Source: Sporomusaceae bacterium UBA1887 (lineage in GTDB: Bacteria; Bacillota; Negativicutes; Sporomusales; DSM-15969). From it: a stretch of DNA of 5,695 nt. The notes beneath the pieces are model-generated. The model worked only from the letters and a program-made list of their open reading frames with translations. It was not told the origin of the DNA and made no database searches. Positions 1 through 5,200 of this stretch are shown one piece after another. Made by a program: the position numbers and the translations under genes. Where the stretch lies: assembly GCA_002337925.1 (NCBI GenBank), contig DDHB01000072.1, positions 1-5,695 on the forward strand, given 5' to 3'. The first letter of the stretch is position 1; every line of letters starts with the position of its first letter.

Positions 1-8
1 GATTAGAC

Positions 9-39
9 AAAAAGCACTTACAATTGTGAGTGCTTTTTT
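9..39. terminator. Intrinsic terminator, probably bidirectional
   Basis: The arms at 13-20 (AGCACTTA) and 27-34 (TGAGTGCT) pair over 8 bp with one G-U and a six-base loop. The stem is flanked by an A-run at 8-13 and a T-run at 34-39, so it can end transcription from either side. On the plus strand it would close a gene left of the window. On the minus strand it could close the small membrane-peptide transcript. Confidence 0.85.
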
Positions 40-53
40 GCTTTATGTATGTA

Positions 54-77
54 AGCGTCCTGGTTAGGACGCTTTTT
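54..77 (+). terminator. Second tandem intrinsic terminator
   Basis: A perfect 8-bp stem (AGCGTCCT at 54-61 with AGGACGCT at 66-73) with a GGTT loop is followed by five T on the plus strand. It lies about 20 bases after the first terminator, so a plus-strand transcript entering from the left would meet two stops in a row. The minus-strand side lacks a good T-run, so it mainly acts on the plus strand. Confidence 0.85.
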
Positions 78-83
78 ATTATG

Positions 84-191
84 TTAGACTAATACCCATA
101 ATCCGCCAATCGCAATAAGAATTAGGATGATCAGCCAAAAGTTGGACAGTAAGAAAAACAGAATAACAGCTATAACTGCCCATGATATCAT
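84..191 (-). CDS. 35-aa hydrophobic membrane peptide, unknown function
   Basis: This short frame reads MISWAVIAVILFFLL, then SNFW, then an Ile/Leu-rich stretch ending GGLWVLV. It contains no Asp, Glu, Lys, Arg or His. Residues 4-15 and 19-35 could form one long or two short membrane helices with a turn at S16-N17. The ATG is preceded by GGGGAGG with a 7-base spacer, an excellent ribosome binding site, which is the main reason to call it real. It lies downstream of the deacetylase on the same strand with no clear terminator between them, and stops just before the terminators at 9-77. Small hydrophobic proteins of this kind are common among sporulation and stress genes of Bacillota, including YjcZ-like peptides, but I do not recognise the family. 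Its function is unknown. Confidence 0.62.
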   Translation of the reverse strand: MISWAVIAVILFFLLSNFWLIILILIAIGGLWVLV

Positions 192-213
192 ATGAATTCC
201 TCCCCATGATCTT

Positions 214-232
214 TATTACATAATATGTAATA
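214..232. promoter_or_regulatory. 19-bp palindrome on the putative -10, candidate operator
   Basis: TATTACATA and TATGTAATA form perfect 9-bp arms around a single central A. The centre falls on the putative -10 hexamer of the small membrane-peptide gene, where a bound repressor would block polymerase. The site is AT-rich, so chance is not excluded, and I cannot assign a regulator family. Confidence 0.4.
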
Positions 233-248
233 GATCTGTTAGTGTATA
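220..248 (-). promoter_or_regulatory. Possible sigma-A-like promoter for the 35-aa peptide
   Basis: On the minus strand TATACA (248-243, four of six -35 matches) is separated by 17 bases from TATTAT (225-220, five of six -10 matches). It lies about 30 bases before the peptide start. The -35 is weak, so the call rests mostly on spacing and position. Confidence 0.35.
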
Positions 249-289
249 CAATATTGAGGAGAAAATTTGTATAGGGTTGAATGGCACTA

Positions 290-1027
290 TTAGTATCTAT
301 TTAAAAAATCTTTAAAGGAAGTAATGGAAGGGTACGCTTCTTGTTTGTATTGTAATAACTCACTGACGGTTACGAATTCATATCCATCTTTGCGGAGTGC
401 ATCAATAATAGTTCCTATCGCCTGTGGAGTTGGCAAGGGGTATTGGCCATCGTGCAACAGGACAATACTGCCTGGCTTTGCTTCTTTTAAGACAAAATTA
501 ACTACTTTCTCAGTAGAAGGCCGCTGCCAGTCATGAGGATCAATGGACCATAATATGACTTTATACCCTTTTTGCTCAGCGACTTCGATGACTTTGCTAT
601 TGAGCATACCGCCTGGGGGCCGGAATAAAACGGGTTGGGGAGCATGGGAGAGAATGATTTTTTCTGTCTTATTAAACTCTTCTTCTATATTTTTTTTAGT
701 AAGTGCCGGTAGTGATGAATGGCTATAGGCATGGGAGCCAATTTCATGGCCGTCGCGTACTTCCTGAGCAATCAGCGCGGGGGATTGCTCAGCATTAATC
801 CCAAGTACAAAGAAAGTTACTTTTACTTGCTTGGCTTTAAGAACCTCTAATATCTCGGGAGTAGTTTTGTAATGAGGTCCATCATCAATTGTTAAAGCAA
901 TAACTTTACGGGGAACCTGAGCCTGATAAATGATTTGATTGTTATCGAGTTTAGTTTGGGCAATTTCTCCTATAACTGCTGTTGCCAGAATAAAGCAAGA
1001 GCAAAGTATAAAATGAATTTTTTTCAT
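290..1027 (-). CDS. Exported NodB-type polysaccharide deacetylase
   Basis: This carbohydrate esterase family 4 (NodB homology) enzyme of 245 aa removes N-acetyl groups from a GlcNAc- or MurNAc-containing polymer at the cell surface; peptidoglycan is the most likely substrate. The N-terminus (MKKIHFILCSCFILATAVIG) is a signal peptide or anchor, with ATA at 15-17 as a possible cleavage site. The catalytic motifs are intact: TIDDGP (46-51, general base D48 and metal ligand D49), H99-x3-H103 for metal, RPPGG (136-140), DPHDW (163-167) and LLHDG (190-194, H192). The start is supported by TTGAGGTGAT just upstream. It is compact: little more than a catalytic domain with no cell-wall-binding repeats. 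Sporulation enzymes such as PdaA and PdaB belong to this superfamily, but the sequence alone does not show a spore role. No obvious terminator follows, so it may be transcribed together with the 35-aa peptide. Confidence 0.93.
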   Translation of the reverse strand: MKKIHFILCSCFILATAVIGEIAQTKLDNNQIIYQAQVPRKVIALTIDDGPHYKTTPEILEVLKAKQVKVTFFVLGINAEQSPALIAQEVRDGHEIGSHAYSHSSLPALTKKNIEEEFNKTEKIILSHAPQPVLFRPPGGMLNSKVIEVAEQKGYKVILWSIDPHDWQRPSTEKVVNFVLKEAKPGSIVLLHDGQYPLPTPQAIGTIIDALRKDGYEFVTVSELLQYKQEAYPSITSFKDFLNRY

Positions 1028-1058
1028 TTTATCACCTCAACTGATTGTCTATTGTCGC

Positions 1059-1086
1059 TGTATAGTCAAGTATATTCTACTGTTAA
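1059..1086 (-). promoter_or_regulatory. Putative promoter of the deacetylase gene
   Basis: On the minus strand TTAACA (1086-1081) and TATACA (1064-1059) are 16 bases apart. They lie between the upstream terminator and the deacetylase start, leaving a leader of roughly 25 bases. The matches to sigma-A hexamers are five and four of six. A sporulation sigma factor cannot be excluded. Confidence 0.4.
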
Positions 1087-1102
1087 TAAAATTAGGCTTA
1101 AT

Positions 1103-1137
1103 AAGAACAAAAACCCCACTGCTGTAGCAGTGGGGTT
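1103..1137 (-). terminator. Intrinsic terminator of the 65-aa gene
   Basis: AACCCCACTGC (1112-1122) pairs perfectly with GCAGTGGGGTT (1127-1137) around a four-base loop. On the minus strand it is followed by TTTTTGTTCTT. The stop codon of the 65-aa gene (1138-1136) lies partly inside the stem. This separates that gene from the deacetylase transcript. Confidence 0.92.
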
Positions 1138-1333
1138 ACTTTTCTCCTGTTAAACGCTGCAAGGCGGTAATAAACTCATAGGGATCGACGGACATTGTAA
1201 TGCCAGGAATTTGAGGATCTGAACTGCGGCTATACATTTCAAGAATCATTTTTTCATTCTTTAAATAAATATCTAAGACGGTATTTGCTTTGTTGTTCTC
1301 GAGACTGACTTTCAAGACTATTTTCTCATTCAT
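1136..1333 (-). CDS. Hypothetical 65-aa protein
   Basis: This is a small, soluble-looking protein that I do not recognise. Residues 4-34 alternate hydrophobic and polar residues as in consecutive beta strands (KIVLKVSL, TVLDIYLK, KMILEMYS). A loop with PQIPG (40-44) follows, and a likely C-terminal helix spans about 51-62 (PYEFITALQRLT). This strands-then-helix outline, with a glycine turn before the last strand, is loosely like small PC4-type single-strand DNA-binding domains, but that is a weak shape comparison and not an assignment. AGGAGA with a 5-6 base spacer precedes the ATG. The gene follows the CBO0543-type gene by 90 bases on the same strand and ends in its own terminator. Confidence 0.72.
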   Translation of the reverse strand: MNEKIVLKVSLENNKANTVLDIYLKNEKMILEMYSRSSDPQIPGITMSVDPYEFITALQRLTGEK

Positions 1334-1339
1334 CGAAAT

Positions 1340-1396
1340 CTCCTATAAAGACGGCTTTGTGTTATTATCATATGTTAAGTTCTATATAGGAGGTGA
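1340..1396 (-). promoter_or_regulatory. Complementary ribosome-binding-site pair in the leader
   Basis: On the minus strand CTCCTATA (1392-1385) is the exact reverse complement of TATAGGAG (1347-1340), which contains the ribosome binding site of the 65-aa gene. In a message that includes both, the 8-bp helix over a 37-base loop would hide that site. A transcript starting inside the loop would not be blocked. On the plus strand the same upstream arm is a strong AGGAGGTGA with no gene after it. Confidence 0.3.
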
Positions 1397-1423
1397 AGAA
1401 AAAGTAAAAAAATTTGATATAAA

Positions 1424-1885
1424 TTATTTTTCTGCTCTCCAGCCGTCTTTGTAAAACCAGATATGGAACTGATACCAGATAAACCAGCTAAGCATCCAAA
1501 GGATAAAGGAGTGATAAATTCTATAGCCATTGTTATAGCTGATCATAGAAGTATATTCTACCGCAAAGTACTCAAAGACCGATAAGACGATAGACCATAG
1601 CAATGCCCACTTTATTCTTGACATGGGGGAGTAGCGTACCCAAAACATTGCAAATACTGGAACAACAACTACATTCGCTGCAAATGAGATATCTTCTACC
1701 AGAGGCATTACCCGGAGCGGAAACTCCCACCAGCCAAAATAGGTTGCAGTGTAACACCATAGATTGGCATATAAGCTTGCAAATAAAGCTACTGGTATAT
1801 AGCGCTTCATCCCTTTGTAGCCAATAATCAAGGCCGCTAGGGCGATAAGCAGTGATAAATACTGTACAGTAAGTTCAATAGACAT
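1424..1885 (-). CDS. CBO0543-family integral membrane protein
   Basis: A 153-aa protein with about five membrane segments, near residues 8-22, 30-50, 68-84, 92-108 and 122-143. Between the second and third lies GWWEFPLR (51-58). Later come PVFAMFWVRYSP (76-87), an acidic VFEYFAVEYTSMISY segment (103-117) and an aromatic last helix ending in WFYKDGW. Length, spacing and the G-x-x-x-[FY]P / Y-P / E-Y pattern resemble the uncharacterised CBO0543 family of Bacillota, recognised here from memory. It has no catalytic signature and its biochemical role is unknown. The start has AAAGGAG eight bases upstream. It is transcribed away from the plus-strand cassette at 2057, and its leader contains the terminator-like hairpin at 1921-1948. 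Confidence 0.82.
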   Translation of the reverse strand: MSIELTVQYLSLLIALAALIIGYKGMKRYIPVALFASLYANLWCYTATYFGWWEFPLRVMPLVEDISFAANVVVVPVFAMFWVRYSPMSRIKWALLWSIVLSVFEYFAVEYTSMISYNNGYRIYHSFILWMLSWFIWYQFHIWFYKDGWRAEK

Positions 1886-1920
1886 AGCAAGTACTCCTTT
1901 AAAATGCAGGGCTGAAGGAT

Positions 1921-1948
1921 AAAAAAATAACTGGCTATAAGCCAGTTA
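1921..1948 (-). terminator. Orphan minus-strand terminator or leader attenuator
   Basis: TAACTGGC (1928-1935) pairs with GCCAGTTA (1941-1948), with one more possible pair inside. On the minus strand it is followed by TTATTTTTTTATCC, the normal order for an intrinsic terminator. No minus-strand gene lies upstream, because the next gene runs the other way from 2057. It therefore sits either in the leader of the CBO0543-type gene, is the leftover end of a lost gene, or blocks antisense transcription. Confidence 0.65.
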
Positions 1949-2056
1949 GAAGGAGAGGGAAAAATTTACTACAATATAGTTATTCCCTTTCGTTTAACTT
2001 TTTATTACCGGTAAGGACTATTCTTTTAAATAGTTGTTAGGAGGTTAGTATAAGCG

Positions 2057-2593
2057 ATGGATGAAGTTGATTTAACACGACTGAGTTCAAAATTAATTAC
2101 TTCAGTGAGTGAGCCGGTCTATACGATTTCCTATTTAACAGCGCAAGCGAGAAATGGGTTGGTAAATGTTAGTTCTGCAAATTTAACGCTTGCTGTTCCC
2201 GGCAATATCGTGTGTCAAATTAAAAATAATAGCGCAAATAAAATGACATCAGTGGAAGGGATTTTGGTCAACAGCTCAGTAAATATTGGTTATTCTCTTA
2301 TACGAAATGGTGCATTAAATGGCACGCTAACGCCGCAAACCGTGTATAATGTAAATAGTAAGTTTATTCCTTCAATCTCTACTACTGTAGCATCTGCTGC
2401 GGGTGCTGCAGTTAGTGTGAGTGACGGAGATATTCTTTTGAGTCAGCTCTCATTAACCAATAGTTTTAACCCAATCAGTATTGTTCCGATCATTATCAAT
2501 CCAGGAACCTCCCTATACTTTTTATCTTCGGGAGCGTTAGGTTTAAATGTTACTATAAATGTTATTTTCACAGAATACCCGAGCAATTTGTAA
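2057..2593 (+). CDS. Ser/Asn-rich, probably all-beta protein of unknown function
   Basis: A 178-aa protein with no family that I recognise. It is rich in Ser (26) and Asn (19) as well as Val, Ile and Leu, with only four Lys, three Arg, four Glu and four Asp, and one Cys (C53). Alternating hydrophobic stretches (NLTLAVPGNIVCQIKN at 42-57, ILVNSSVNIGYSLIRNG at 69-85, SIVPIIINPG at 141-150, LGLNVTINVIF at 161-171) suggest a beta sandwich or jelly roll. It has no signal peptide or membrane helix. The composition recalls structural surface proteins such as spore-surface or phage-like shell and fibre subunits, but this is inference only. The ATG is the only usable start (an in-frame TAA precedes it). 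AGGAGG lies 12 bases upstream, a rather long spacing. The kinase-like gene follows after 36 bases, so the two probably form an operon. Confidence 0.8.
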   Translation: MDEVDLTRLSSKLITSVSEPVYTISYLTAQARNGLVNVSSANLTLAVPGNIVCQIKNNSANKMTSVEGILVNSSVNIGYSLIRNGALNGTLTPQTVYNVNSKFIPSISTTVASAAGAAVSVSDGDILLSQLSLTNSFNPISIVPIIINPGTSLYFLSSGALGLNVTINVIFTEYPSNL

Positions 2594-2629
2594 TAGAAAA
2601 GAATGAGTTAAGTAGGTAGAGGTGTAGTT

Positions 2630-3163
2630 ATGACAAATATTATTGCATTTCTAGGTCCCAGCGGAGCAGGCAAAAGCACCTTACAAGGTTTTTTGGATAT
2701 TCAGCCAATTGTCACCTGGACATCGAGATTACCCCGTGAAGGCGAGATAAATGGAGTAAATTATCATTTTACAACTAACGATACGATTATGCAGATGTTT
2801 GAGCAGGGCTTATTACTGGAGTTTACTAAATACAATGGCAATTTATATGGAACACCAGTAGCTTCGCTGGATGAAGTAATTCTCAAGGGACTGCTTGGTT
2901 CAATAATCGTAGACTGCAATGGTGCTAGTGAACTGCGGAAAAAATATTGTGAACGAGTTTTACTTGTAGGTATCTATGCCCCCGAAGAAGAATGCATTGC
3001 CCGCCTTAAAAAAAGAGGAGATGCAAATGCGCTGTTACGAGTTAGTACCTATCATGAAGAAGTGCAAGCAATGCAGAAACTCGCTGATATTACAATTAAT
3101 AACGCTAAGGAAAACTGGAACCGCAGCAGGAAACTGGTTCAATTATTTAAAAAACCCTGTTAA
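2630..3163 (+). CDS. Guanylate-kinase-family P-loop protein
   Basis: A 177-aa protein with the guanylate kinase fold, expected to move a phosphate from ATP to GMP or a related nucleotide. Walker A is GPSGAGKST (9-17). The GMP-binding signature T31-S-R33-x2-R36-E-G-E-x2-G42-x2-Y45-x-F47 is complete. E64, the N-L-Y-G-T segment with Y73, and D95 in IIVDCNG fit the remaining substrate-site positions. RLKKRGD (125-131) fits the lid. At 177 aa it is slightly short, with a divergent C-terminal half. That makes it more likely a specialised paralogue than the housekeeping gmk, which usually sits with fmt/rpoZ-type neighbours absent here. AGAGGTG precedes the ATG. It is probably co-transcribed with the beta-rich protein gene, but no function links them that I can see. 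It ends at a strong terminator. Confidence 0.87.
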   Translation: MTNIIAFLGPSGAGKSTLQGFLDIQPIVTWTSRLPREGEINGVNYHFTTNDTIMQMFEQGLLLEFTKYNGNLYGTPVASLDEVILKGLLGSIIVDCNGASELRKKYCERVLLVGIYAPEEECIARLKKRGDANALLRVSTYHEEVQAMQKLADITINNAKENWNRSRKLVQLFKKPC

Positions 3164-3167
3164 AATC

Positions 3168-3220
3168 AAAACAGCCAAATAACCTGCTTAAATATAAGTA
3201 GATTATTTGACTGTTTTATT
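3168..3220. terminator. Long bidirectional terminator between convergent genes
   Basis: The arms at 3168-3190 and 3195-3217 pair almost throughout, with two mismatches and one G-U, to form a hairpin of about 20 bp with a four-base loop (3191-3194). The outer pairs are AAAACAG/CTGTTTT, giving a T-rich exit on both strands. It serves the guanylate-kinase-like gene on the plus strand and alaT on the minus strand. Confidence 0.9.
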
Positions 3221-3234
3221 TATTTATTTATTTA
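3215..3234. repeat. Five tandem TTTA units
   Basis: Five perfect copies of a 4-bp unit follow the terminator stem and run through the last codons and stop of alaT. Read on the minus strand the repeat gives AAT AAA TAA at its upstream edge, so gain or loss of whole units leaves the C-terminus (Asn-Lys-stop) unchanged. Confidence 0.9.
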
Positions 3235-4393
3235 GCGATTTTACGAACCGCTCGATGCGAAGGAGCGCCTCTGACAGATTTTCAACAGATGCAGCATAGG
3301 AACAGCGGACAAAACCTTCACCACTTGCGCCAAAAGCATCACCGGGGACCAATGCAACCTTTTCTGCCTTTAGCAGCTCTTCAGCAAATTGCATAGAAGA
3401 GAGCCCTGTAGTTTTGATTGAAGGAAAGATGTAAAATGCTCCCTTGGGCTCGAAGCAAGGTAAGCCAATACGCTGAAATCCATCAAGCATAAGTCTGCGG
3501 CGATGATTATATTCGGCAACCATCTTATTCATATTTGTCTTGCCTCTTTTAAGAGCCTCGATAGCGGCTACTTGGGCGGTTATTGGCGCACACAGCATCG
3601 TATACTGATGAATTTTCATCATGGCACCAATAAAATCGGAGTTTGATAATGCATATCCAATACGCCAGCCTGTCATTGCATATGCTTTAGAAAACCCGTT
3701 CAGCACAATGGTTCGGTCACGCATACCAGGAAGGCTGGAGAAACAGGTATGGCTGCCTTCATAGGTGAGATCGGCATATATCTCATCTGATATAACAATA
3801 AGATCATGTTTTAGAGCAAAGGCCGCGATGGCGGATAAATCCTCCCGCGTCATGATTGCTCCTGTTGGATTATTCGGGTAGCCGATGAGCAAAAGTTTTG
3901 TGCGGTCCGTAACTGCTTGTTCTAATTGATTAACGGTAACGCGAAACTCATCTTCCATAAAAGTAGGAACAGGAACGGGGATACCACCTGCTAATGAGAC
4001 GCACGCCTTGTATGATACATAAGAGGGCTCGGGAATCAGGACTTCATCGCCTGGGCTTAATAACGCACGCATTGCGAGATCAACGGCTTCGCTTACTCCG
4101 ACAGTAATTAATACTTCAGAACGCGGATCATAATGAACTTCGTAATCAGCAGCAATTTTACGGGAAATTTCTTCTCGCAGCTCAAGCAATCCATAATTGG
4201 AGGTATACGAAGTGTAACCGCGTTGTAAGCCATAGATACAGCTTTCCCTGATGTGCCAGGGAGTAATAAAGTCCGGCTCACCGACACCGAGCGAAATAAC
4301 ACCTTTCATTTCAGCAGCAATGTCAAAAAAGCGACGAATACCAGAGGGCGGAATAGCGTTTACTGTGGGTGAAATTCGATCTGCCCAGCTCAT
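3224..4393 (-). CDS. alaT: PLP-dependent aminotransferase, alanine transaminase AlaT type
   Basis: A full-length (389 aa) fold-type I class I/II aminotransferase. It should exchange the amino group between alanine/pyruvate and glutamate/2-oxoglutarate in the cytoplasm. Residues seen: GEPDF (38-42), PNNPTG (173-178, with N175 near the cofactor), SDEIY (202-206, D203 to the pyridine nitrogen and Y206), SKAYAMTGWRIG (235-246, Schiff-base lysine K236 and R244) and the carboxylate-binding R363 in FVRCSYA. The N-terminus (PSGIRRFFDIAA, then ISLGVGEPDF) closely resembles B. subtilis AlaT (YugH) as I remember it, and the adjacent Lrp-type regulator matches the alaR-alaT arrangement. The ATG overlaps the alaR stop as ATGA and has no good ribosome binding site of its own, so translation is probably coupled. 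Close relatives such as PatA act on aromatic or diaminopimelate substrates, so alanine specificity is inferred from similarity and context. Confidence 0.93.
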   Translation of the reverse strand: MSWADRISPTVNAIPPSGIRRFFDIAAEMKGVISLGVGEPDFITPWHIRESCIYGLQRGYTSYTSNYGLLELREEISRKIAADYEVHYDPRSEVLITVGVSEAVDLAMRALLSPGDEVLIPEPSYVSYKACVSLAGGIPVPVPTFMEDEFRVTVNQLEQAVTDRTKLLLIGYPNNPTGAIMTREDLSAIAAFALKHDLIVISDEIYADLTYEGSHTCFSSLPGMRDRTIVLNGFSKAYAMTGWRIGYALSNSDFIGAMMKIHQYTMLCAPITAQVAAIEALKRGKTNMNKMVAEYNHRRRLMLDGFQRIGLPCFEPKGAFYIFPSIKTTGLSSMQFAEELLKAEKVALVPGDAFGASGEGFVRCSYAASVENLSEALLRIERFVKSLNK

Positions 4394-4869
4394 GGTGTGA
4401 TTACCAGCCTGTGATCATTTTCGTCATCTTCAATAATGACACCGGCTTCTTTGTATTTCTTGAGCATAAAATGGGTGGTAGTACTGATAACGCCATCGAT
4501 TGTAGCAAGTTTATCAGAAACAAACTGAGCAACTTCTTTTAGTGTCTGCCCCTGAATGATCACCAAAAGGTCGTACGCACCTGACATTAGCGAAACACTG
4601 TGTACTTCAGGAAAACGGTAAATACGTTCGGCAATAAAATCAAAGCCGCTTTCCCGTTGCGGTGTTATTTTTACATCAATCACTGCCGTTACGTTATCTA
4701 TCCCGGCTTTTTCCCAATTGATAATAGCAGGGCGCTTTATAATAATTTTTTCATCCTCTAATCGTTTCATTGTTTCTGCTAATTCATTTTCAGGAGTATC
4801 CAGCATAATTGCCAATTTGTTTAAGGGCAGGGCTGGTTCCTTATCTAAAATCTCCAATAATTCTTTCAT
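4390..4869 (-). CDS. alaR: Lrp/AsnC-family regulator, AlaR type
   Basis: A 159-aa regulator. The N-terminal winged helix-turn-helix covers about residues 1-50, with core helices near 16-24 (LNKLAIMLD) and 26-40. The C-terminal RAM domain spans about 60-138 and carries RIYRFPEVHSVSLMSGAYD (82-100) and GVISTTTHFMLKKYK (126-140). In this family the RAM domain binds an amino acid and builds the oligomer; the GAYD region lies at the effector pocket. An acidic tail (147-151) ends the protein. The wording resembles B. subtilis AlaR (YugG), which sits directly before alaT. The ATG has AAGGGAG nine bases upstream. The gene is first in the operon behind the T-box leader and overlaps alaT by four bases. 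Autoregulation is plausible: a palindrome covers the promoter at 5179-5200. Binding of alanine is inferred from the family and the context. Confidence 0.92.
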   Translation of the reverse strand: MKELLEILDKEPALPLNKLAIMLDTPENELAETMKRLEDEKIIIKRPAIINWEKAGIDNVTAVIDVKITPQRESGFDFIAERIYRFPEVHSVSLMSGAYDLLVIIQGQTLKEVAQFVSDKLATIDGVISTTTHFMLKKYKEAGVIIEDDENDHRLVITP

Positions 4870-4953
4870 CTTGTATTTCTCCCTTCGAAATTTGCATAGT
4901 TTGCACGATAATTTTCCTCTTTGCAGTCAGAGAGAGCGACTTTCTGACAAAAT

Positions 4954-4987
4954 AAAAAGTTCCCGTCCTAAGAGAAGGACGGGAACT
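4954..4987 (-). terminator. T-box regulated intrinsic terminator
   Basis: A perfect 12-bp stem (AGTTCCCGTCCT at 4987-4976 with AGGACGGGAACT at 4969-4958) with a six-base loop is followed by TTTTT. It lies directly after the T-box sequence. In the read-through state the left arm would instead pair in the antiterminator with the T-box region. Confidence 0.97.
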
Positions 4988-5188
4988 AAACCCGCGGTAC
5001 CACCTAAATTAGCCAATTGGCTCACTTTATGCCGTTAACGCCGGCTACGATGAGACTTACGAATTCGTCTCTAAATCCAGGGTGGCTTTCCGTATTGTTC
5101 TTATGCCAGCTTCCACTAATACCAGCTCTCTGTGAAAAGAAGAAATACGTACTTTTCCTATCATCATTATGATGTCGTTATGCTATTT
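4954..5188 (-). promoter_or_regulatory. T-box riboswitch leader, probably tRNA-Ala specific
   Basis: The leader is read on the minus strand towards alaR. Stem I has a kink-turn GATGA (5165-5161), loop-E AGTA (5153-5150) and a helix CGTATT/AATACG (5149-5144 with 5096-5091). Its distal hairpin is GCTGG/CTGGC with an AGTGGAAG loop (5126-5105). The 3' side of the specifier loop is GAAAGCCA (5090-5083). Next come a GAGAC/GTCTC hairpin, a GCCG/CGGC hairpin and the palindrome AGCCAATTGGCT (5022-5011). The conserved T-box AGGTGGTACCGCG (5005-4993) precedes the terminator. Uncharged tRNA pairs with the specifier and with the UGGU bulge (5002-4999) and allows read-through. GCC (Ala, 5086-5084) is preferred over AGC (Ser, 5087-5085): an A follows it, and UGGU pairs with discriminator A, as in tRNA-Ala, while bacterial tRNA-Ser usually has G. 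Between the terminator and alaR a further GTCAGA/TCTGAC hairpin lies at 4948-4926. Confidence 0.97.
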
Positions 5189-5200
5189 AGCAATAGCATA
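5179..5200. promoter_or_regulatory. 22-bp palindrome across -10 and start, candidate AlaR operator
   Basis: Perfect 9-bp arms TATGCTATT (5179-5187) and AATAGCATA (5192-5200) flank a 4-base spacer. The site covers the putative -10 and transcription start of the alaR operon. The flanking A-run is on the wrong side for a terminator on either strand, so a protein-binding site is the better reading. Lrp-type regulators often bind such imperfect or perfect palindromes at their own promoters. Confidence 0.5.

Noticed and set aside
995..1027. Lipoprotein signal in the deacetylase N-terminus
   Set aside because: Cys9 and Cys11 lie in the hydrophobic core, but the residues before them (FIL, LCS) do not make a lipobox, and they are too near the N-terminus.
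1387..1407. Strong plus-strand AGGAGGTGA that might begin a gene
   Set aside because: The only nearby frame is GTG-AAG-AAA-AAG-stop, and no ATG, GTG or TTG at suitable distance opens a longer one. It is better explained as the complement of the minus-strand arm.
1603..1827. Plus-strand open frame antisense to the CBO0543-type gene
   Set aside because: It lacks a ribosome binding site and lies wholly inside a convincing membrane-protein gene on the other strand.
4108..4302. Second minus-strand frame inside alaT
   Set aside because: It lies within the conserved PLP-enzyme coding region in another frame and has no start signals.
4718..5038. Plus-strand open frame of 106 codons
   Set aside because: It runs antisense through alaR and the T-box terminator, has no ribosome binding site, and its composition follows the opposite-strand gene.
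5085..5087. AGC (serine) as the T-box specifier
   Set aside because: The GAA-XXX spacing would allow it, but C follows it instead of the usual purine, and the UGGU bulge does not match the G discriminator usual in bacterial tRNA-Ser. Kept only as an alternative.
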